From the NCBI GenBank assembly GCA_022844205.1, contig JALHMF010000002.1, forward strand, positions 124,001 to 188,000: DNA of 64,000 nucleotides. Direction: 5' to 3'. The notes under the pieces are model-generated. The model made no database searches and was not told the DNA's origin. It saw only the letters and a program-made list of their open reading frames with translations. The position numbers were made by a program, and so were the translations under genes. Every line of letters begins with the position of its first letter. Within the stretch, counting starts at the first letter, position 1. Shown piece after piece: positions 58,409-64,000 of the stretch. Origin of the DNA: Xanthobacteraceae bacterium. Its GTDB lineage: Bacteria; Pseudomonadota; Alphaproteobacteria; Rhizobiales; Xanthobacteraceae.

Positions 58409-59398
58409 ATGCCCGCAACAGCCGGCGAAATTCTGGAACAGGCCAAGGCCTCGATCGCGGCCGCAGCCGCGAAAGACTTAGCGAACGAGGGCGCGCGCTG
58501 GCTCGCGTTCCTCGGCGTGGAGCGCCGTCTCGCGCCGAAAACGCTCGAAGCCTATGGCCGCGACGTCGCGGAGTTCCTGTGTTTTCTCGCGGGACATTTC
58601 GGCCACAAGCCGAAACTCGCCGAATTCTCGAAACTGACGCCCGCGGATGTGCGCGCCTATCTGGCGTATCGCCGCCGCAACGGCATTGAGGCACGCAGCC
58701 TCATGCGCTCGCTGGCGGCGACACGATCGTTCGGCCGGTTTCTGGAACGTGAGGGACTTGGAAAAGTGGCCGCACTCACCGCCGTGCGCGCGCCGAAAGT
58801 GCCGCGCTCATTGCCAAGACCTCTTTCGACGAAATCCGCGCGCGCCGTCTCCAACCCCGCAAGCCGCGCCGGCGAGGAGCGCGAGCCGTGGGTGCTGGCC
58901 CGCGATGCCGCCGTGATGGCGCTGCTCTACGGCTCCGGCCTCCGGATCTCCGAGGCGCTCAGCCTGAAACGGCGCGACATTCCAAAGCCGGGGAAAGGCG
59001 ATGCGCTCACCATCTTAGGCAAGGGCAACAAGACGCGAATGGTCCCCGTGCTGCCGCAGGTGCTGGAGGCGATCGAGGACTACACCAGCACCTGCCCGTT
59101 CAAGATTTCACCCGAAGAGGAAATCTTCCGGGGCACGAGAGGCGGACCGCTTTCGCCCCGCATCGTGCAACTCGCGATGGAACGGATGCGCGGCGCGCTC
59201 GGCCTGCCCTCCACAGCCACGCCCCATGCGCTGAGGCATTCTTTCGCGACCCACCTTCTGGCCAGAGGCGGCGATTTGCGGGCCATTCAGGAATTGCTCG
59301 GCCATGCCTCGCTCACGTCAACGCAAATTTACACCGAAGTGGATTCCACCCGGCTTATAGAGGCCTATAAATCCGCCCATCCCCGCGCGCGCGGCTGA
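58409..59398 (+). CDS. xerC: Tyrosine recombinase XerC
   Basis: A 329-residue tyrosine recombinase, probably one of the XerC/XerD pair that resolves chromosome dimers at dif. The SAM-like N-terminal domain covers about residues 20-120 (WLAFLGVERRLAPKTLEAYG). The catalytic domain has LLYGSGLRISEALSLKRRDI (first Arg), LTILGKGNKTRMVPV (Lys), TPHALRHSFATHLLARGGDL (HxxR), LGHASLTSTQIYTEVD (His and nucleophile Tyr). ATG 58409 is preferred over TTG 58394. Location beside priA is usual in this order, and no att site or mobile genes are near, which argues against a phage integrase. Confidence 0.92.
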   Translation: MPATAGEILEQAKASIAAAAAKDLANEGARWLAFLGVERRLAPKTLEAYGRDVAEFLCFLAGHFGHKPKLAEFSKLTPADVRAYLAYRRRNGIEARSLMRSLAATRSFGRFLEREGLGKVAALTAVRAPKVPRSLPRPLSTKSARAVSNPASRAGEEREPWVLARDAAVMALLYGSGLRISEALSLKRRDIPKPGKGDALTILGKGNKTRMVPVLPQVLEAIEDYTSTCPFKISPEEEIFRGTRGGPLSPRIVQLAMERMRGALGLPSTATPHALRHSFATHLLARGGDLRAIQELLGHASLTSTQIYTEVDSTRLIEAYKSAHPRARG

Positions 59399-59457
59399 CG
59401 CCCGCTGTCGCGGGTTTGTCGTGGAGCCGTCATAAAACGAAGCCGGGGAGAAAGATC

Positions 59458-60045
59458 ATGGCCGCAAAATCCGAAGAAGCCGCCCATCACGCGACGCATC
59501 TGGAAGGCAACAACAAGAAGATCGCGTTGCTGATCGCCGTGCTTGCATTGTTTCTGGCGTTTTCCGAGACGCTCGGCAAAAGCGCGCAGACAAATGCGAT
59601 CAGTTATAACGTGGAGGCGTCGAACCTCTGGGCGTTCTTTCAGGCGAAGACGATTCGCATGACCGCCGTGCGCACCGCCGCCGAAAGCATGGCGACGGAC
59701 CTGCCCGCGACGAACGATCCCGCGCTCAAGGCCACCCGCGAGAAGCGCGTCGCCGACTGGAACGCCACCGCCAACCGCTACGACACCGAACCGGAAACGC
59801 AGGAAGGCCGTCGCGAACTCGCCGCCCGCGCGAAAAAGACCGAGGAGAAGCGCGATCTCTTCATGGCGAAATATCATCACTATGAATTCGCCTCCGCCGC
59901 ATTCCAGATCGCGATCGTGCTGGCGTCCGCCACCGTGATTACCGGCGTGATGGCGCTGACCTTTCTCGCCGGCGGTCTCGGCATTGTCGGCATTGGCTTC
60001 ATGGCAATTGGCTTGTTCGCGCCGCATGCGGTTCATCTGATGTGA
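59458..60045 (+). CDS. DUF4337-family membrane protein
   Basis: A 195-residue protein beginning MAAKSEEAAHHATHLEGNNK; ATG 59458 follows GGGGAGAAAG. Hydrophobic helices are at about 21-37 (IALLIAVLALFLAFSETLG), 142-165 and 170-190 near the C-terminus. The central soluble, highly charged part (KATREKRVADWNATANRYDT, ARAKKTEEKRDLFMAKYHHY) is probably helical and faces one compartment. The pattern ETLGKSAQTNAISYNVEASN, then LWAFFQAKTIR matches DUF4337. The function of the family is unknown. It lies 59 bp after xerC. Confidence 0.85.
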   Translation: MAAKSEEAAHHATHLEGNNKKIALLIAVLALFLAFSETLGKSAQTNAISYNVEASNLWAFFQAKTIRMTAVRTAAESMATDLPATNDPALKATREKRVADWNATANRYDTEPETQEGRRELAARAKKTEEKRDLFMAKYHHYEFASAAFQIAIVLASATVITGVMALTFLAGGLGIVGIGFMAIGLFAPHAVHLM

Positions 60046-60084
60046 TGCGTTCCCGCTGCGGAAAACCGCGCGAGGCTTGAATGA

Positions 60085-60415
60085 GGGGACCGGAGCGCCC
60101 GGAAGCGCAAGGGTCTTCGGTTTCGCGCATCGGCAAATGCGCGCGTCGCCTTCAGGCACTCCGGTCCGGCGTTTTCCTTCCGGCATGGGCCACGCTTTTC
60201 GTGAGGCGTTGCCGCCTCTCCGTCAGCCGTGCTCCCGGCAGGCGAGCCTAGTCTCGCCGGGTGGAGCCCCATGCCGCCCCGGCGCATGGTTGCGGCCATG
60301 CACGGAGGCGCCGATCCCGTTCCGCTTTCAAGACGCCTCTAGAAGCGCCCCTCGCGAACGGGACGCGCGGAAGATAGTCGCGCGGGCGGATGCGGGGATA
60401 AGTTTTTGGCAAGCC
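60085..60415. other. Structured non-coding or repeated stretch between DUF4337 gene and lpd
   Basis: No convincing gene fills 60046-60634. From 60085 to about 60270 several stems follow each other: GGACCGGAGCGC (60087-60098) with GCACTCCGGTCC (60156-60167, one mismatch); CGCGCAT (60124-60130) with ATGCGCG (60137-60143); GAGGCG (60203-60208) with CGCCTC (60213-60218); and GGCGAG with CTCGCC near 60241-60258, enclosed by GCTCC/GGAGC. Translations of both strands (for example a 124-residue plus-strand frame at 60077-60451) look like low-quality ORFs, yet I recall very similar ones annotated repeatedly in Bradyrhizobium relatives, which points to a multicopy element or structured RNA. Confidence 0.45.
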
Positions 60416-60530
60416 CTTGAACTTGCAGAACTCGAAAGCAGACAATCGTGAATAATCAAATCGTCATCGCCCGGCTTGGCTGGCCCCTCCGCCAATCGCG
60501 GGCAGATCGTGCATTCAATATGAAAGGTAA

Positions 60531-60630
60531 CTGTCGTCCCCGCGAAAGCGGGGACCCATACTCACAAATCTATCTATTCGACGGAGATTATGGGTGTCGG
60601 CTCTCGGCTTCGCCTCGGCCGGGACGACAG
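60531..60630. repeat. Palindromic element downstream of lpd
   Basis: CTGTCGTCCC (60531-60540) and GGGACGACAG (60621-60630) are exact reverse complements and enclose CCCCGC-GAAA-GCGGGG (60538-60553) on one side and a CTCGGCTTCGCCTCGGCC-type stem on the other. It begins 4 bp beyond the lpd stop, so the lpd message would end in this fold. It may work as terminator or mRNA 3'-end stabiliser. Confidence 0.75.
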
Positions 60631-60634
60631 GGAT

Positions 60635-62035
60635 TCACATATGAATCGCGCGCTTGTCGACGGCCAGCGCGGCTTCCTTTACCGCTTCCGAAAGTGTGGG
60701 ATGCGGGTGGCAGGTGCGGGCGATGTCTTCGGAAGATGCGCCGAATTCCATTGCCAGTGTCACTTCCGAAATCATCGTGCCGGCGTCCGGCCCCACAATA
60801 TGCACGCCGAGCACGCGGTCGGTCTTGGCATCGGCGAGAATCTTCACGAAGCCGTCGGTCGTCTTGTTCACCTTGGCGCGGCCGTTGGCGGTGAACGGAA
60901 ACTTGCCGGATGTGTAGGCGACGCCGGCCTGCTTCAGTTCTTCCTCGGTTTTGCCGACGGAGGCGACTTCCGGATAGGTGTAGATCACGTTCGGGATCGC
61001 GTCGTAATTCACGTGACCCGCCTTGCCCGCGATGATCTCCGCGGCGGCGATGCCTTCATCCTCGGCCTTGTGCGCGAGCATCGGCCCGGCGATCACGTCG
61101 CCGATGGCATAGATGCCTTTCACATTCGTCTGAAAATGATCGTCCACGACCACTCTTTTACGATTATCGATCTGCACGCCCGCTTCGGCGAGACCCAGTC
61201 CTTCCGTGTAGGGGACGCGGCCGATGGAAATGAGCACGACGTCGGCTTCCAGCGATTCCGATTTTCCACCCGCCGCCGACTCAATCGTCGCCTTCAGGCG
61301 CTTGCCCCTGGAATCGACGCCAGTGACCTTGGCGCCGAGCCGGAATTTCATGCCCTGCTTTTCCAGGATGCGCTGGAACTGGCGTGCGACTTCGGCGTCC
61401 ATGCCGGGGAGAATACGGTCCACGAACTCGACCACTTCGACTTCCGCGCCGAGGCGGCGCCAGACCGAGCCAAGCTCAAGCCCGATCACGCCGGCGCCGA
61501 CAATCAGGAGCTTCTCCGGCACTTTGGTCAGATCGAGTGCACCGGTGGATGAGACCACGCGCTTCTCGTCGATCTCGATGCCCGGCAGCCGCGCGATGTC
61601 GGAGCCGGTGGCGATGACAATGTTCCTGGTTTCGAGCACCTGCGTCTTGCCGTTGCCGGTGGAGACTTCCACCTTGCCCGGACCGAGGATTTTTCCGCGG
61701 CCGAAATGCGCATCGACCTTGTTTTTCTTGAGCAGGAAATCGACGCCCTTCACGTTCCCATCGACGCCTTCCATCTTGAATTTCTGCATCTGCGCGAGGT
61801 CCAGCTTCGGCTTGGAGACGCCGATGCCCATGCCGGCGAAATCGTGCGCGGCTTCCTCGAATAAATGCGAAGCGTGCAGCAGCGCCTTGGAGGGAATGCA
61901 GCCTACATTCAGACAGGTGCCGCCGAAGGTCTTGTCCTTCTCCACCACCGCCACCTTCATGCCGAGCTGTGCCGCGCGGATCGCGCAGACATAGCCGCCG
62001 GGGCCGGTGCCGATGACAATGAGATCGTAGGACAT
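60635..62035 (-). CDS. lpd: Dihydrolipoyl dehydrogenase (E3)
   Basis: The E3 flavoprotein that reoxidises dihydrolipoamide in the 2-oxoglutarate dehydrogenase complex. The 466-residue product has the FAD fold [20 protein letters not shown], redox disulphide [17 protein letters not shown], the NAD fold [37 protein letters not shown] and the C-terminal [15 protein letters not shown] with the His-Glu pair that completes the active site of the partner subunit. ATG 62035. It follows sucB with a 123-bp gap that holds a palindromic element. Confidence 0.97.
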   Translation of the reverse strand: MSYDLIVIGTGPGGYVCAIRAAQLGMKVAVVEKDKTFGGTCLNVGCIPSKALLHASHLFEEAAHDFAGMGIGVSKPKLDLAQMQKFKMEGVDGNVKGVDFLLKKNKVDAHFGRGKILGPGKVEVSTGNGKTQVLETRNIVIATGSDIARLPGIEIDEKRVVSSTGALDLTKVPEKLLIVGAGVIGLELGSVWRRLGAEVEVVEFVDRILPGMDAEVARQFQRILEKQGMKFRLGAKVTGVDSRGKRLKATIESAAGGKSESLEADVVLISIGRVPYTEGLGLAEAGVQIDNRKRVVVDDHFQTNVKGIYAIGDVIAGPMLAHKAEDEGIAAAEIIAGKAGHVNYDAIPNVIYTYPEVASVGKTEEELKQAGVAYTSGKFPFTANGRAKVNKTTDGFVKILADAKTDRVLGVHIVGPDAGTMISEVTLAMEFGASSEDIARTCHPHPTLSEAVKEAALAVDKRAIHM

Positions 62036-62066
62036 GAAATGACTCCGACTATGTTCTCTTCAAAGG

Positions 62067-62149
62067 CATGGCCGGGCTCGTCCCGGCCATCCCGCTTAGA
62101 TTGGCATTACTTCCCTGAGCGGGATGCCCGGCACAAGGCCGGGCATGAC
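62067..62149. repeat. Palindromic element between sucB and lpd
   Basis: ATCCCGCTTAG (62090-62100) faces CTGAGCGGGAT (62116-62126) with one mismatch. Flanking hairpins GGCCGGG-CTCGT-CCCGGCC (62071-62089) and GCCCGG-CACAA-GGCCGGGC (around 62127-62146) make a three-stem cruciform. It fills most of the gap between two genes of one operon, so it is transcribed. Confidence 0.75.
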
Positions 62150-62158
62150 AGCTATGAT

Positions 62159-63388
62159 TTAAAGGTCGAGCACCAGCCGCGCGGGATCTTCGAGGTTTTC
62201 CTTCACGCGCACGAGGAAGGTGACGGCCTCGCGGCCATCGACGATGCGGTGGTCATAGGAGAGTGCGAGATACATCATCGGCTTCACCACGACCTGGCCT
62301 TTCACAGCGACCGGGCGCTCCTCAATTCTGTGCATCCCCAGAATGCCGGACTGCGGCGCATTCAGGATCGGCGTCGACAGCAGCGAGCCGTAGATGCCGC
62401 CGTTCGAGATCGTAAAGGTGCCGCCCTGCATGTCGCCGATCGCGAGCTTGCCGTCGCGCGCGCGCTTGCCGAAGTCGGCGATGGTCTTTTCGATTTCGGC
62501 GATGGACAACTGATCGGCGTCACGCACCACCGGCACCACGAGACCCTTGTCGGTGCCGACGGCAACGCCGACGTGATAGTAGTTTTTGTAAACGAGATCG
62601 CCGCCATCGACCTCCGCGTTCACCGCGGGAATTTCCTTGAGCGCCTGGATGCAGGCCTTTACGAAGAAGCCCATGAAGCCGAGCTTCACGCCGTGTTTCT
62701 TCTCGAACGCTTCCTTGTAATGGGCGCGCATGTTCATCACGCCGCTCATGTCCACGTCGTTGAACGTGGTGAGCATTGCGGCGGTGTTCTGCGCTTCCTT
62801 CAATCTTGTGGCGATGGTCTGGCGCAGCTTGGTCATGCGCACGCGCTCTTCGCGCTCGGCGTCCGACTGCGGAGAAGGTGCCCGCGCCTGCGCGGGTGCC
62901 GGCTTGAACGAAGTGCCGGCCGAAACCGCCGCCAGCATGTCGCCCTTGGTCACGCGTCCGTCCTTGCCCGAACCTGCAACATTGGCGGGGTCGATTCCGC
63001 TCTCGGACGCAACCCGGCGCACGGAGGGCGGCATCGGCGTATCGCCGGAAATCCTTGGTGCCGCGGGAGCCGCGGCTTTCGCGGCCGGCACAGCAGCCGG
63101 AGCAGCCTTGGCCGGAGCCGCAGGCTTCGCGGCGGCCTTCGCACCCCCGGCACCTTCCGCGATGGAGCCGAGCACGGCGCCGACGCCGACCGTCTCGCCG
63201 TCTTTCGCGACAATCGACTCCAGCACGCCGGCAGCGGGTGCCGGCACTTCGACCGTTACCTTGTCGGTTTCCAGCTCCACGAGCGGCTCGTCGACAGCGA
63301 CCGCTTCGCCCGCCTTCTTGTACCAGCGGGCGATGGTCGCTTCCGTTACCGATTCACCAAGCGTCGGTACGCGAATATCAGTGGCCAT
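62159..63388 (-). CDS. sucB: 2-oxoglutarate dehydrogenase E2, dihydrolipoyl succinyltransferase
   Basis: The E2 core of the 2-oxoglutarate dehydrogenase complex (TCA cycle), 409 residues. The lipoyl domain (1-80) has the modified lysine in [15 protein letters not shown]. An Ala/Pro/Lys-rich linker follows, then the E3-binding domain ([33 protein letters not shown]). The catalytic domain (from about 180) ends with [18 protein letters not shown], containing the HxxxDG pair. ATG 63388 is preferred; a codon 15 bp upstream adds MRIRQ. A single lipoyl domain is normal for OdhB. Confidence 0.97.
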   Translation of the reverse strand: MATDIRVPTLGESVTEATIARWYKKAGEAVAVDEPLVELETDKVTVEVPAPAAGVLESIVAKDGETVGVGAVLGSIAEGAGGAKAAAKPAAPAKAAPAAVPAAKAAAPAAPRISGDTPMPPSVRRVASESGIDPANVAGSGKDGRVTKGDMLAAVSAGTSFKPAPAQARAPSPQSDAEREERVRMTKLRQTIATRLKEAQNTAAMLTTFNDVDMSGVMNMRAHYKEAFEKKHGVKLGFMGFFVKACIQALKEIPAVNAEVDGGDLVYKNYYHVGVAVGTDKGLVVPVVRDADQLSIAEIEKTIADFGKRARDGKLAIGDMQGGTFTISNGGIYGSLLSTPILNAPQSGILGMHRIEERPVAVKGQVVVKPMMYLALSYDHRIVDGREAVTFLVRVKENLEDPARLVLDL

Positions 63389-63410
63389 TTGTCTTATCCT
63401 CAACCCGTAA

Positions 63411-63511
63411 TGTCATCATCCGCAAAAGCGGATGATCCAGTATCCGCCGGACGAAATTGTTTCCCTCGTACCCATCGTTTACTGGATGCCCCGCTTTCGC
63501 GGGGCATGACG
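63411..63511. repeat. Palindromic element between sucA and sucB
   Basis: Three hairpins: TCATCCGC (63416-63423) with GCGGATGA (63428-63435); CCAGTA (63437-63442) with TACTGG (63480-63485); TGCCCCGC (63487-63494) with GCGGGGCA (63499-63506). ATGTCAT and ATGACG flank the whole. The sequence differs from the elements at 62067 and 60531, so these are not simple copies of one repeat. Confidence 0.75.
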
Positions 63512-63515
63512 AAAA

Positions 63516-64000
63516 TCATGCCAGCGCTTCGTCGAGAAACGCCTTCAATTGTTTCAAGTGACTCGACATCAAACCGGTCGCCGTCGCGGCCGACGCCGGA
63601 CGCCCGACATAGCGCGGGCGACGGCTCGCCGAATGCGTCTGTTCCAGCACCCATTCGAGATAGGGCTGCACGAAAGCCCACGCACCCTGATTGCGCGGCT
63701 CTTCCTGGCACCAGATGATCTCAGCACCCTTGAAGCGTGAGAGTTCCGCCACCAGCGTCTTCAACGGGAACGGATAAAGCTGCTCCAGCCGCAGGATGTA
63801 GATGTCGGTGAGACCGCGTTTCTCCCGCTCCTCGTGAAGGTCGTAATAGACCTTGCCCGAGCAGATCACCACGCGGCGGATTTTTTCATCCGCCACGAGC
63901 TTGATCGGCGAAGCCGGATCGAGCTGCGCGTCATCCCACAGAATGCGGTGGAAGGTCGTGTCGGCGCCCATTTCCGCGAGCTTCGATACCGCGCGCCTGT
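63516..64000 (-). CDS. sucA: 2-oxoglutarate dehydrogenase E1, C-terminal part (cut by window edge)
   Basis: The frame is open through the right edge, so only the C-terminal ~160 residues are visible. They read RRAVSKLAEMGADTTFHRIL, then WDDAQ, KIRRVVICSGKVYYDLHEER, LEQLYPFPLKTLVAELSRFK and IIWCQEEPRNQGAWAFVQPY, ending YVGRPASAATATGLMSSHLK before the final helix. This is the conserved end of the thiamine-diphosphate E1 component (OdhA/SucA) of the 2-oxoglutarate dehydrogenase complex. The gap to sucB (127 bp) holds a palindromic element. Gene order sucA-sucB-lpd indicates one operon. Confidence 0.95.
   Translation of the reverse strand, partial: RRAVSKLAEMGADTTFHRILWDDAQLDPASPIKLVADEKIRRVVICSGKVYYDLHEEREKRGLTDIYILRLEQLYPFPLKTLVAELSRFKGAEIIWCQEEPRNQGAWAFVQPYLEWVLEQTHSASRRPRYVGRPASAATATGLMSSHLKQLKAFLDEALA

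Noticed and set aside
58409-59398. Reading the tyrosine recombinase as a phage or island integrase
   Set aside because: No neighbouring tRNA, att repeats, excisionase or mobile genes; position beside priA and sequence fit the housekeeping XerC.
60077-60451. A 124-residue plus-strand frame between the DUF4337 gene and lpd
   Set aside because: No ribosome site, no domain, atypical composition and overlap with several RNA-like stems; treated as non-coding structured sequence.
60046-60530. tmRNA, RNase P RNA or SRP RNA in the structured stretch
   Set aside because: I looked for the tag-peptide codons of alphaproteobacterial tmRNA, the GAGGAAAGTCCGGGC core of RNase P RNA and the GGAAGGAAGCAGCC loop of SRP RNA; none is present.

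Overview
The window is a GC-rich chromosomal segment from an alphaproteobacterium, most likely order Rhizobiales near the Bradyrhizobium/Rhodopseudomonas/Xanthobacteraceae group (inference). Grounds: the gene order rplU-rpmA-GNAT-obgE-proB-proA-nadD-rsfS-rlmH-envC-ctpA-rppH and atpHAGDC-priA, the sucA-sucB-lpd order, a zur-like gene fused translationally to ispG, and short palindromic elements of a kind common in that order. I see no insertion sequence, prophage or CRISPR array.

Layout. 1-10.4 kb: a PAS-GGDEF-EAL protein cut by the left edge, small hypothetical proteins, rpmF, mtgA facing ispA, zur-ispG, 3-hydroxybutyrate dehydrogenase with a patatin, a macrodomain protein, an RluA-type synthase and glucokinase. 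10.4-12.1 kb: a decayed amidohydrolase and a secreted hypothetical protein. 12.1-29.7 kb: an aerobic benzoate island. It holds benzoate-CoA ligase, boxA/B/C, the BoxD-type aldehyde dehydrogenase, an alpha/beta hydrolase, a stand-alone CoA-thioester-type flavin hydroxylase, the regulator BoxR, a complete LivKHMGF importer and a FadB-like beta-oxidation enzyme. Together these could take up an aromatic acid or amide-like substrate, activate it to benzoyl-CoA, epoxidise and open the ring, and send 3,4-dehydroadipyl-CoA to acetyl-CoA and succinyl-CoA. The two box promoters carry TGCA motifs, the expected BoxR/BzdR half-site.

29.7-37.6 kb: an envelope signalling cluster: a secreted FecR-domain protein, a TPR plus beta-barrel outer-membrane protein, a DUF3307-like membrane protein, a CHASE2 adenylate cyclase, and, divergent from it, a KefB-type antiporter whose usual RCK domain is replaced by a cyclic-nucleotide-binding domain. 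I consider this the best candidate for an undescribed functional system (sensor cyclase controlling an ion antiporter). A polysaccharide deacetylase follows. 37.6-39.0 kb: a TetR regulator and a metallo-beta-lactamase-fold protein with flavodiiron-type ligands, sharing a 13-bp inverted-repeat operator.

39.1-50.5 kb: tRNA-Ser(CGA), then the ribosome/proline/cell-envelope block listed above. The 120-bp gap before the GNAT-obgE-proBA genes can fold into mutually exclusive hairpins plus a helix that covers a Shine-Dalgarno sequence, a candidate cis-acting RNA. 50.6-64 kb: the F1 ATP synthase operon with an extra small membrane gene between atpD and atpC, priA, a XerC-type recombinase, a DUF4337 protein, a heavily structured non-coding stretch, and lpd-sucB-sucA (sucA cut by the right edge), with a different palindromic element in each gap.
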